DNA of 8,454 nucleotides, from NCBI GenBank assembly GCA_034430615.1, contig DAOUEJ010000223.1, forward strand, positions 1 through 8,454. Reading direction: 5' to 3'. Made by a program: the position numbers and the translations under genes. Position 1 is the first letter of the stretch; every line of letters begins with the position of its first letter. The notes beneath the pieces are model-generated. The model ran no database searches and had not been told where the DNA came from. It saw only the letters and a program-made list of their open reading frames with translations. Source of the stretch: E44-bin32 sp034430615 (GTDB taxonomy: Bacteria; Chloroflexota; Anaerolineae; Anaerolineales; E44-bin32). Positions 1 through 6,044 of this stretch are shown piece after piece.

Positions 1-2
1 TG

Positions 3-68
3 TTTCCGGAGCTAGTTTCCCTTGAGCCGGCGCGTGTAGAACGATTCGGCTTGATTAACGAAGACTAG
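3..68 (+). CDS. Possible C-terminal end of a gene entering from the left edge
   Basis: An open frame runs from the window edge to a TAG at 66-68 and gives about 21 residues ending in RFGLINED. It converges on the propeller lipoprotein gene, which would be a normal gene-end arrangement. The piece is too short for any family call and could be chance. Positions 69-112 between the two stops show no clear terminator hairpin or other signal. Confidence 0.25.
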   Translation, partial: FPELVSLEPARVERFGLINED

Positions 69-112
69 ATCGTCATCTGACACAGATCCTCTACGCTAAC
101 CCCCCACCCACT

Positions 113-1453
113 TCACCGGGTAAAGTCATAATCGAACAAGGATCCTGCAATCACGTCAAGCTCGCTTGCCGGGGAAGGAAGGTTGACCAACCCGAAGCGG
201 TGGATGGCGGTCAGTTGGTCGAGGTAGAGGAAAGTATCTGCATCCACCCAGCGCAGCCAGGATCCAAATCCCACGCCGAGTGGGGGGAGCCCGACGCTGC
301 CGAGCATCAAATTCAGCGGTTCATTCGTAAAGACAAACTGGGTTGAATCGGGGTTCCACCCCTGCCATGCGAGGTCACCGGTTGCGTAGACACTCTCGGG
401 CGAACCATCGAGCGGCGCTACGATCAGGTCGAATATGTTCGGAGCGGTCTCACGCAGGAAGGCTACTTTGGAGAGGTCCGGCGCGAGCATGGGTGATTTG
501 CCCGAATTGCGGAAGTAGCCGAAACCGGTGAGGTCCAGCAGGGGTACGGCGGCTCCACTCACCGGGACCTGCCAGACCCGGGCGGTAAAATCCACGAACG
601 GATCCTCCCCTGGTATCACCACGTCGATGGCACTCCCATCCGATGACCAGACCGGGATCGGGTAGTACCCATACTCGCTGTAGGTGATGACCGAGGGGAA
701 GGTCAGGTGTTCGGGGCTGCGGCCTGTGCCATCGATATTGGCGAATCCGATGCTGGTCGGCAGCACCAGGGCCAGTCTATCGGCGCCGGGGGAGATGAAG
801 AAATCTCCACCCAAACCTCGGTCCAGGAGCAAGGTCCGGATACCGGTGTCAGCGTCAATCGACCAGAGCTCATTGTTTTGCGCGAGCCCGGGTCCTTCGT
901 AGATCTCACGCGTATTCATCAATAGCGTGTGCGTGCCCGGGATGAATTCGACCTGGTAGGGAGCGTGGTGCAAGGCGCCACCCAAGGGGTAAAGCCCATC
1001 GAAGTCCGGTTGAGAGATGAGCAAGCTCTCGGTCATGCTTGTTATGCCCACCACCCGCAGCTCAAATAGCTCCGGGGAGAAAACGTGGCGGACGAACACT
1101 GCCAGCTGCCCGTCCGTAGAGAGCACAACGTTCTCAACATCTCCGCTGGAGGTCAATTGGATCGGCGTGCCCCCTTCCTCGACAAACCACACCTCGCCAC
1201 CGTTGATGTAGGCGATCGACAGCACGCCGAGACCGAGCACAGCAGTGGATGGGGGAGAAGTCGGCACCACACCCGGTTCAACAGTCATCTCGGGTGTGCT
1301 CCCCGCCGGGCTTCCACCTGGTGATCCAGCATCCAAGGCGGCAAGCGTGGCCGCGACGAGTGTGCTCAGATCGGGCGTATCGCTGGGCATATTGCAGCCG
1401 GCGAGGATGAATACGAGCAGGATGACGAGCACCGTTACAGTGCTTTTTCTCAC
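113..1453 (-). CDS. Lipoprotein with TolB/WD40-like beta-propeller (PD40 repeats)
   Basis: This 446-residue protein is probably exported and lipid-anchored on the cell surface. It starts with GTG (1451-1453), then a basic n-region (RK), a hydrophobic stretch and a lipobox ILAGC with the lipidated Cys at residue 20. Residues 21-72 form a linker rich in Pro, Ser, Gly and Thr. From about residue 73 onward there are repeated beta-strand blocks with the PD40/TolB look, such as GGEVWFVEEGGTPIQLT, WSSDGSAIDVV, LAPDLSKVAFL and WNPDSTQFVFT, which suggests a propeller. Such propellers bind proteins or ligands; no catalytic site is visible. It lies 31 bases behind the upstream lipoprotein gene and is probably co-transcribed with it. 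The Shine-Dalgarno region is weak (GAG about 9 bases upstream), so translation may depend on coupling. The substrate or partner is unknown. Confidence 0.85.
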   Translation of the reverse strand: MRKSTVTVLVILLVFILAGCNMPSDTPDLSTLVAATLAALDAGSPGGSPAGSTPEMTVEPGVVPTSPPSTAVLGLGVLSIAYINGGEVWFVEEGGTPIQLTSSGDVENVVLSTDGQLAVFVRHVFSPELFELRVVGITSMTESLLISQPDFDGLYPLGGALHHAPYQVEFIPGTHTLLMNTREIYEGPGLAQNNELWSIDADTGIRTLLLDRGLGGDFFISPGADRLALVLPTSIGFANIDGTGRSPEHLTFPSVITYSEYGYYPIPVWSSDGSAIDVVIPGEDPFVDFTARVWQVPVSGAAVPLLDLTGFGYFRNSGKSPMLAPDLSKVAFLRETAPNIFDLIVAPLDGSPESVYATGDLAWQGWNPDSTQFVFTNEPLNLMLGSVGLPPLGVGFGSWLRWVDADTFLYLDQLTAIHRFGLVNLPSPASELDVIAGSLFDYDFTR

Positions 1454-1484
1454 AGTGAATATCTCATTGCTCGAAAGCGTCTCG

Positions 1485-2576
1485 TTAATTTGCCAGGTTC
1501 CAAAATGTAGCCGTATCGATGAGCGCCTTGAAATTGGCGGTGTTCTTCGAACCCACTACCAGCCCGAGCCGGCCCTGGGGGTAAGCATCGAGTGTGTACT
1601 CACCCAGCAGCTGCCCGTTCGCGTAGAGCTTGGCTTGATTTCCCTCGACCATCACGCCCTGGCGGTTGACCTGGTTTTCACCCGAGACGATCGCTGCGTT
1701 CGACTTCCATTCCTGGACGCCGGTGTAGGTGTCACCATCCCATTTATACAGTCGGTAGCGCCCATCACAGGAGAATTCGTAAACGTAGCCCTGGCTGGGA
1801 TCGGGCGCACGAAAGATGATCCCGTAGCGGTCGAGCCCACTGCACGAGGGACCGGTCTTAACGGAAAGCTCCAGGTAGAAATCAGTTAGATCTGAGCTGA
1901 CGCCCAGCCCCCACTCATCCAGCCCGCCGGCGTTGAAGGCGGTCATGACCAGGTAGCCGCCCTCGAACTTGAATTTGGTGGTCGATGTTTCCACCAGGTA
2001 CCAGCGGCCCGGGCCGTCCATCGTGTCTTTCCAGGTTGGCGTACCTAGGCCGGCGATCACCGTCTCAGTCCCGCTCTCAGTCCGGGTGAAGACGGTGCCG
2101 TCATCGTTTAGACACTGGGAGACCCAGGTCGCCGGGAAGGAATAGGGGTTGATCATGTTGCAGTAGGGTGTGGACTGCCCGGCGTAGACGATGATCCACG
2201 TCCCGGCATCCCTGGCGGCGATGAAGTAGGCGCCGGGGAGACCGCCGCGGGCAATGTCACCATTGATATCAGAGACTACAATCGTGGATGGGTCGACATT
2301 GTTCCCGATGTAGGCGACCAAAGCCGCTGTGATCGCCTCTGCATCCGTGAGCGGCACGGACGTCTCGGTTGGTGGCGGCAGCGTTGGCTCTTCGGTAATC
2401 GCTGAAGTTGTGGTCGGCGCGTTAGTTGGAGGTGGCGCAGCTTGCGTGAAGGTTGCGATCGCGCCCAGGGTGGCCTGGACGGCTTCGTCCAGATCACGGT
2501 TATTGGCCGTCCGCGTGCACCCAACTACGGCCAGTGAGACGACAATCATGGTGAACATCAGGCGTTGTGGTTTCAA
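1485..2576 (-). CDS. Lipoprotein with C-terminal concanavalin/LamG-like (DUF1080-type) jelly-roll domain
   Basis: This is a 363-residue predicted surface lipoprotein. I place the start at the TTG at 2574-2576, because AGGAGGTG sits at 2581-2588, six bases upstream, and the product then begins MKPQRLMFTM. The frame is open further, to a TTG at 2615, but that start has no ribosome site. The signal peptide ends in VVGC with Cys at residue 20. A Thr/Pro-rich linker covers about 41-76. A middle domain (about 77-160) is unrecognised and contains C139 and C155. Residues about 181-363 form a beta-rich domain with motifs such as YGIIFRAPD, YVYEFSCDGRYRLYKW and LYANGQLLGEY, typical of LamG/DUF1080-like folds that bind carbohydrate or protein. 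C245 and C270 could form a disulfide. No catalytic residues can be assigned, so a binding role is likelier than hydrolysis. It is the first gene of a likely two-gene operon. Confidence 0.82.
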   Translation of the reverse strand: MKPQRLMFTMIVVSLAVVGCTRTANNRDLDEAVQATLGAIATFTQAAPPPTNAPTTTSAITEEPTLPPPTETSVPLTDAEAITAALVAYIGNNVDPSTIVVSDINGDIARGGLPGAYFIAARDAGTWIIVYAGQSTPYCNMINPYSFPATWVSQCLNDDGTVFTRTESGTETVIAGLGTPTWKDTMDGPGRWYLVETSTTKFKFEGGYLVMTAFNAGGLDEWGLGVSSDLTDFYLELSVKTGPSCSGLDRYGIIFRAPDPSQGYVYEFSCDGRYRLYKWDGDTYTGVQEWKSNAAIVSGENQVNRQGVMVEGNQAKLYANGQLLGEYTLDAYPQGRLGLVVGSKNTANFKALIDTATFWNLAN

Positions 2577-2580
2577 AACA

Positions 2581-2588
2581 CACCTCCT
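2581..2588 (-). promoter_or_regulatory. Strong ribosome binding site that sets the TTG start at 2576
   Basis: Read on the minus strand this is AGGAGGTG, a near-perfect complement of the 16S tail. AGGAGG ends six bases before the TTG at 2576. It decides the start of the jelly-roll lipoprotein in favour of the shorter 363-residue form. Confidence 0.75.
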
Positions 2589-2614
2589 GCGGGTATGCTT
2601 GTGGGTGTCACTCA

Positions 2615-2643
2615 AGTATAGCCTGATCTACCCAGAGCAACTA
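2615..2643 (-). promoter_or_regulatory. Candidate promoter of the lipoprotein operon
   Basis: Minus-strand TATACT at 2615-2620 matches five of six bases of a -10 box. No good -35 box is seen: TAGTTG at 2638-2643 has a 17-base spacer but is weak, and TTGCTC at 2635-2640 is too close. Transcription would start near 2608 and leave a leader of about 30 bases before the TTG start. This also excludes the upstream TTG at 2615. The call rests mainly on the -10 box and position. Confidence 0.35.
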
Positions 2644-2704
2644 CACATTGATCTCCCCTATGCAGATTCCTACCGAGCACACCAACCCGGCAGGATAAAG
2701 GAAT

Positions 2705-2733
2705 GGACTGCTCCGATTGGGGCAGCCCTTTTT
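2705..2733. terminator. Terminator-like hairpin with T-run on the plus strand
   Basis: The arms 2705-2714 and 2719-2728 pair over ten positions with one mismatch and one G-U pair around the loop GATT. TTTTT follows at 2729-2733 on the plus strand. On the minus strand the hairpin lies about 30 bases past the stop of the cold-shock relic but is followed only by ATTCCTTT. It is probably the old bidirectional terminator of that gene. No plus-strand gene is seen upstream of it. Confidence 0.5.
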
Positions 2734-2757
2734 GTATGTTCCGCTAATTGTTAGGAA

Positions 2758-2853
2758 TTAGAGGGACTTGACGTTGGTGGCCTGCAGGCCCGGCGCGCCT
2801 TGCTCGATGGAGAATTCCACCTTCTGGCTTTCGCCCAGCTTGCGCAAGGATCG
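2758..2853 (-). pseudogene. 3' relic of a cold-shock protein (CspA family) gene
   Basis: On the minus strand the frame ending with TAA at 2758-2760 reads RKLGESQKVEFSIEQ, then GAPGLQATNVKSL. This matches the last two strands of CspA-family RNA chaperones, where an EGQKVEF segment is followed by an EQGxxGxQAxNV end. The full protein is normally about 65-70 residues. Here only about 27-31 C-terminal residues remain. The RNA-binding motifs KGFGFI and FVH are absent upstream in any minus frame, and the homology stops near 2845-2853, at an inverted repeat. The piece therefore appears to be a 5'-truncated remnant without a start or a function. Residues just before the homology (RSIRS) could be a decayed part of the family's middle loop, but that is uncertain. 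Confidence 0.72.
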
Positions 2854-2872
2854 AATTGATCTTCCTCGATCC
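2848..2872. repeat. Inverted repeat at the truncation point of the cold-shock relic
   Basis: GGATCGA at 2848-2854 and TCGATCC at 2866-2872 are perfect 7-base inverted repeats around an 11-base centre. They sit exactly where similarity to the cold-shock gene ends. They could mark a deletion or insertion scar, or be chance. Confidence 0.4.
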
Positions 2873-3005
2873 CTGATTTGTCATACCGCTTCGATGGGTG
2901 GTTTGAAAACCTAAGGTCTGGATCCAGCCAATTCCACTTCTAACCAAGATGAGAAGAATAGCCCTCCAAATTCGCTCTTCTCCACGAGGCCACATCCAGA
3001 TGGCC
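2873..3005. other. Spacer without a recognisable gene; two small palindromes
   Basis: No coding frame here has family-like content. The frames that are open on either strand look like chance. Two short symmetric sites are present: GGTTTGAAAACC at 2900-2911 (five-base arms) and CTGGATCCAG at 2918-2927 (a perfect 10-base palindrome). Either could be a protein-binding site; there is no further evidence. Confidence 0.3.
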
Positions 3006-3043
3006 GTGAGCATACCTGAAGTCGATGGTTGTGAACATACCTG
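3006..3043 (+). repeat. Pair of 13-base direct repeats upstream of the LysR-type gene
   Basis: GTGAGCATACCTG at 3006-3018 and GTGAACATACCTG at 3031-3043 differ at one base and start 25 bases apart. They lie about 83 and 58 bases before the predicted transcription start near 3089. That is the zone where LysR-type proteins and other activators often bind. This is a candidate tandem operator for autoregulation, inferred from position. Confidence 0.45.
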
Positions 3044-3053
3044 CCTGCCTTTC

Positions 3054-3093
3054 GGGTCCAACGGCACCGCTTGGGCTATAATCTCCTTGGGAT
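3054..3093 (+). promoter_or_regulatory. Candidate promoter and start-site dyad of the LysR-type gene
   Basis: A perfect -10 box TATAAT lies at 3077-3082. The -35 region around 3054-3059 (GGGTCC) is poor, which fits a promoter that needs an activator. A small dyad, ATCTC at 3081-3085 and GGGAT at 3089-3093, overlaps the expected start site and has the ATC-N7-GAT form seen in some LysR-type boxes. The leader to the chosen ATG is about 45 bases. Confidence 0.45.
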
Positions 3094-3095
3094 AC

Positions 3096-3123
3096 CCAGC
3101 CGCGCAACTTATATGCGGGCTGG
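3096..3123 (+). promoter_or_regulatory. Leader hairpin just before the ribosome site of the LysR-type gene
   Basis: CCAGCC (3096-3101) pairs with GGCTGG (3118-3123), and CGCA (3103-3106) pairs with TGCG (3114-3117), with one bulged G and the seven-base loop ACTTATA. The stem ends two bases before the GAGGA ribosome site (3126-3130). It may tune translation or protect the mRNA end. No T-run follows, so it is not a terminator. Confidence 0.45.
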
Positions 3124-3135
3124 ATGAGGATGGCG

Positions 3136-4065
3136 ATGGATTATCAACGGCTCGAATCATTTCTGCATGCTGCCGAGCGTCTCAGCTTTTCGGAGGCTGC
3201 CAAGCAGCTTCACCTCACCCAGCCAACCATCAGCCGCCATATCAAATTGCTGGAAACAGAATTGGGGGTTGAGCTATTTAACCGCAGCGCATCCAGACTG
3301 CAGTTAACGGAAGCCGGCCGCTCCCTTCTCCCCTGGGCCCGCAAGCTGATCCAGGACTCCAACGAGCTGCACGAGATGGCTTCGTCCTTGCAAAGCGGCG
3401 TTGTTGGTCACCTACGAATCGCCTGCAGCACTACCGCCGGCAAGTACATCCTGCCGCAGCTGGCGGCGCGTTTCTGCAAGCTTCACCCCGGCGTTCGGGT
3501 AAGTATCCTGGCCTGCACCCCGGACCGTGCCATCCCTCAACTCATGGGGGGCGAAGCCAACCTGGCGGTCGTCAGTTATGAGCCGATTGACGACTCGCTT
3601 GAGCGGCAGGAATTCATTGAGGACTTAATCACCCTGATCGTCCCCGCAAATCACCAATTTGCATTCCGCCACACGATTGAGCCCGAAGAACTCCTCAACG
3701 AAAACATAATCGTACGTGAGAGCAGTTCGGGCACGCGCCAGGTAATGCTCACAGAGTTAGCTAAATTCGATATCAGCCTGGATGACTTGAATGTCTTCCT
3801 GGAGCTTGGTAATGCTGAGGCCATCGTGCGTACTGTATCGGCTGGTTATGGTGTCTCCTTCGTCTCAACTCTGGCTTCCGCCTGCCCGCTCGATCGAGGC
3901 AACGTCCTGGATATTGAAGTGCGTGGCCTTAATCTGCGGCGCACCATCTATATGGTGCGAAACAGGCTCGAAGCCTCCAACCGGGCACAGGAAGCATTCT
4001 GGAGTTTTGTGCATGACGAGTCCAACATCGACTTGCTGCGGTTATCCCACAGCCCAACTGCCTAA
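3136..4065 (+). CDS. LysR-type transcriptional regulator
   Basis: This 309-residue DNA-binding regulator has the usual family length. The N-terminal winged helix-turn-helix (about residues 3-60) is clear from FLHAAERLSFSEAAKQLHL, then TQPTISRHIKLLE, ELGVELFNR and LQLTEAG. A linker helix follows. The effector-binding, periplasmic-protein-like domain starts about residue 85 with GHLRIACSTTAGKYILPQL, and includes RESSSGTRQ and the GYGVSF segment typical of the family. I chose the ATG at 3136 (product MDYQRLESF) because GAGGA at 3126-3130 is five bases upstream. ATGs at 3124 and 3130 lack a proper site but stay possible. The domain resembles CysB/CysL/CbbR-type members, but the effector cannot be read from sequence. 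It converges on the redox operon rather than being divergent from a target, so its regulon is open; that operon is the nearest candidate. Confidence 0.93.
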   Translation: MDYQRLESFLHAAERLSFSEAAKQLHLTQPTISRHIKLLETELGVELFNRSASRLQLTEAGRSLLPWARKLIQDSNELHEMASSLQSGVVGHLRIACSTTAGKYILPQLAARFCKLHPGVRVSILACTPDRAIPQLMGGEANLAVVSYEPIDDSLERQEFIEDLITLIVPANHQFAFRHTIEPEELLNENIIVRESSSGTRQVMLTELAKFDISLDDLNVFLELGNAEAIVRTVSAGYGVSFVSTLASACPLDRGNVLDIEVRGLNLRRTIYMVRNRLEASNRAQEAFWSFVHDESNIDLLRLSHSPTA

Positions 4066-4087
4066 GACCCAGTCCACAGAGGACTAA

Positions 4088-4118
4088 ACGGGGCTCCCTT
4101 ACGGGAGCTCCGTTTTTT
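4088..4118 (+). terminator. Intrinsic terminator after the LysR-type gene
   Basis: ACGGGGCTCCC (4088-4098) pairs with GGGAGCTCCGT (4103-4113), with one G-U pair and loop TTAC, and runs into TTTTTT at 4113-4118. It lies 22 bases after the stop at 4065. On the minus strand the same hairpin follows the stop of the DsrE-like gene but is followed only by TTTAGT. It may weakly stop the converging operon as well. Confidence 0.85.
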
Positions 4119-4159
4119 GTCATACTCAAGCAGGTTTGGGATTCTGCGGGCTTGGTTAT

Positions 4160-4522
4160 CTAAAAAGTGTAGGTCATGCATGCCCCTTCGGCATCCATGA
4201 GGAAAGGTGGGGCCTTCTCAATCTTGATGCGTGCGTCGCGCAGGTCCTTGGGATCGATGCCCTTATTCTCCAACGCCAGTTCACACAGCACCACATTTGC
4301 ATCTTGTTCCATGAGTGTATCCCACAATCCAATCGGATCCGGTAAACCCTTTGGTTGGCCTAAAGCTTCCAGTTCGCCCTTGAGAGCCCACTTGGCGCCC
4401 GCCGGGCAGAGGAATACGTGCACCTCATAATCCAGCGCGATCCCGGATGAAGCGAAAATCAAAGTCGGCAGGATGTTCTTTGCTTCGTCTCCATTGCAAA
4501 CCACAACCATTTTCTCAGCCAT
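4160..4522 (-). CDS. DsrE-family sulfur-relay-like protein
   Basis: This 120-residue cytoplasmic protein has a DsrE/DsrF-like alpha/beta layout. A first strand MVVVCNGD is followed by a long helix with ILPTLIFASSGIALDYEVHVFL, and then the segment NVVLCELALENKGID. C80 in that segment occupies the place of the family's reactive cysteine, just before the usual RGI-like turn (here NKGI). C9, C39 and C115 are additional cysteines. DsrE-type proteins accept or pass on sulfane sulfur as persulfide, and related ones accompany sulfur-oxidising Hdr and Dsr systems. GGAGG at 4528-4532, five bases upstream, supports the ATG at 4522. It is the last gene of the redox operon, 53 bases after the QmoC-like gene, so a role in delivering sulfur to or from that system is inferred. 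A role unrelated to the complex is possible. Confidence 0.8.
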   Translation of the reverse strand: MAEKMVVVCNGDEAKNILPTLIFASSGIALDYEVHVFLCPAGAKWALKGELEALGQPKGLPDPIGLWDTLMEQDANVVLCELALENKGIDPKDLRDARIKIEKAPPFLMDAEGACMTYTF

Positions 4523-4575
4523 TTTGGCCTCCAGTAGAAGATTTTCGGCTCGCTCTTACTGTGTTGCTAATAGAA

Positions 4576-5745
4576 CTAGATGACAGGCGCGGTGGCGCCG
4601 TCGATTACTACTTGCTGCTCCAACGCACGAGCCTGAACTCTGTCGAAGTAAATTGCCAGCGGGCGGTAGTACAGGTGGGACCATTTTCCGAAAGGCACCT
4701 CCAGGATCAGCATAGGTGCAGCAAATGCCAGATGGATGACGTAGGTATAGTAGGTCGCCAATGGGTAGCCCAGGTAGCGAAGCGTGTGCTGGACGATCCC
4801 CGTTAGCGTGACAACCAAGAGCAGGATGGGGAAGATCCAGTCGCTGGCGTGCGAAAAGCGATGCAGCTGAAGGTCTTTTCTGAAGCGACCCCAGAGCGCC
4901 TTGCCCGCCCCAAACAGGAGAACAGCCGTCGCATAGTAGCCCAGCCAACGCTGTGGATGCGTGATGGGGTATAGGTTATCCGTTTGAAACCATGGCAGAA
5001 ACAGCACGACCAGCACGAGCATGAGCACATACCCACTGACCAGGAGCAGGTGGCTGATCCAGGCGTTGCGCTTCTTTTGTTTCAAGCCGGCATTTTTCTC
5101 GTCTTCCGCACAATCTGACCACCGACGTTGGGTGGCGGCCTGGTAGACAAGGTTCCAGGCCTCGGTCAGGTACAAAATCAGCGGGATGCGTAAGCCTCCC
5201 TTCACCAGGATAGCGTGGTGCATCTTTAGAACGTTCGCGGAAATAAAGAACAATAGACCACCTGCCATGATCCAATCGGCGAGGTGGATGGTGGATATCG
5301 GGGCGAAGCTGTTCAAGGCGACCTGGTTCGTAACGAGCGGCCCATGAAACAACCCAAAGAACAACACAACCAGCAAACCCACCAGGACCATCGCACCGAT
5401 TTCCCACAATTCGGAGGTATAGAACTTGCGTGCCAGACCAGTCCAATCATATTGGGCTGTTAACCACCGCCGTGCAGCCATCATCGTCTCGGCCGGCTCG
5501 GCCCCCTTCGGGCAGGTATCGGAGCAATCCCCACAGTAGTAACACAGCCAGGGATCAAGACTCTGTTCGATTCGATCGCGTTGGCCGATTTGTGCCAGCC
5601 GGATCACATTACGCGGGAAGGCATGCTCGCTGTCTGTAAGCGGGCATACCGCGGTGCAGTTGCCGCAGTTGAAGCACTTTTCGATGCCCAGCGCTCCATA
5701 CTGCTTAAGCTCAGTGACGAATTCGGGATCGACGCGAGTATTCAT
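4576..5745 (-). CDS. qmoC: QmoC-like membrane subunit: HdrC-type 2x[4Fe-4S] domain fused to cytochrome b
   Basis: This 389-residue protein should link soluble redox subunits to the quinone pool. Its N-terminal HdrC-like ferredoxin has two full motifs: C24-C27-C30-C34 (KCFNCGNCTAVCP) and C68-C71-C74-C78 (CYYCGDCSDTCP). The conserved AEPAETMMAARRW segment follows. The rest is a HdrE/NarI-like membrane domain with about six hydrophobic segments (roughly 114-134, 152-172, 228-250, 265-283, 302-318 and 332-351). Histidines at 154, 176/177, 232, 299, 320, 338 and 357 are candidate ligands for two b hemes. Length and layout match QmoC of sulfate reducers (about 380 residues). AGGAGG at 5750-5755 supports the ATG, which overlaps the stop of the winged-helix gene by 4 bases. 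No HdrB-type CCG subunit is present, which fits Qmo rather than a heterodisulfide reductase. Related membrane Hdr-type (HdrDE-like) complexes are the alternative. Confidence 0.85.
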   Translation of the reverse strand: MNTRVDPEFVTELKQYGALGIEKCFNCGNCTAVCPLTDSEHAFPRNVIRLAQIGQRDRIEQSLDPWLCYYCGDCSDTCPKGAEPAETMMAARRWLTAQYDWTGLARKFYTSELWEIGAMVLVGLLVVLFFGLFHGPLVTNQVALNSFAPISTIHLADWIMAGGLLFFISANVLKMHHAILVKGGLRIPLILYLTEAWNLVYQAATQRRWSDCAEDEKNAGLKQKKRNAWISHLLLVSGYVLMLVLVVLFLPWFQTDNLYPITHPQRWLGYYATAVLLFGAGKALWGRFRKDLQLHRFSHASDWIFPILLLVVTLTGIVQHTLRYLGYPLATYYTYVIHLAFAAPMLILEVPFGKWSHLYYRPLAIYFDRVQARALEQQVVIDGATAPVI

Positions 5746-6044
5746 CCAGCCTCCTGCTCCGCCATTTTGTAAAGGAAATATTCACCGCACATCTCCGACT
5801 CGACGATGATGTTGTAGCGCTTCAAGGCGGTCAGGTGCCAGAGGGTCTCATGCGTGGGAAGATCGATCACCTCTGCCAATTCCGGCACAGCCATCTCTTT
5901 CTCCCGCAGTGCTTTACAGATTGCCTGATGGATCTTCTTCTGTTCACGGAGAAGGAGTTGGGTAATTTCAACCGTCTCTTTGTGCTGCTCTCGCAGGACC
6001 TTCAACATCTCGGATCGCTCCCGGGCGGTCATGGTCTCTGTCAT
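5742..6044 (-). CDS. Small winged-helix-like protein embedded in the redox operon
   Basis: This 100-residue protein has a charged helical N-terminus (about 6-40; heptad-like, possible coiled coil). A compact helix-turn-helix-like region follows at about 36-96. VPELAEVIDLPTHETLWHL looks like the second and recognition helices. The segment ending IIVESEMCGEYFLYKM looks like a beta-hairpin wing, as in ArsR/MarR-like domains. C43 and C86 are the only cysteines, so no metal site is obvious, but C86 in the wing could be redox-sensitive. ACCTCC at 6051-6056 (minus strand GGAGGT) supports the ATG at 6044. The gene overlaps the HdrA-like gene before it and the QmoC-like gene after it by 4 bases each (ATGA), so it is translated together with the complex. 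It could regulate the operon, or act as a small adaptor using a winged-helix fold for protein contact. Its exact family is not recognised. Confidence 0.75.
   Translation of the reverse strand: MTETMTARERSEMLKVLREQHKETVEITQLLLREQKKIHQAICKALREKEMAVPELAEVIDLPTHETLWHLTALKRYNIIVESEMCGEYFLYKMAEQEAG

Noticed and set aside
1245..1889. A 214-codon plus-strand open frame
   Set aside because: It lies antisense to both lipoprotein genes, which have clear signal peptides and domains; its composition is that of a shadow frame.
2848..2872. An insertion-sequence end or attachment site
   Set aside because: Only 7-base arms, no flanking target duplication and no transposase remnant are visible.
2744..3160. 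A 138-codon open frame on the minus strand across the spacer
   Set aside because: It reads the cold-shock relic in a shifted frame, has no ribosome site, no family-like content, and overlaps the LysR promoter and start.
4447..4948. Long overlapping frames on both strands over the DsrE/QmoC junction
   Set aside because: They overlap the histidine-bearing membrane domain of the QmoC-like protein and have no recognisable domain.
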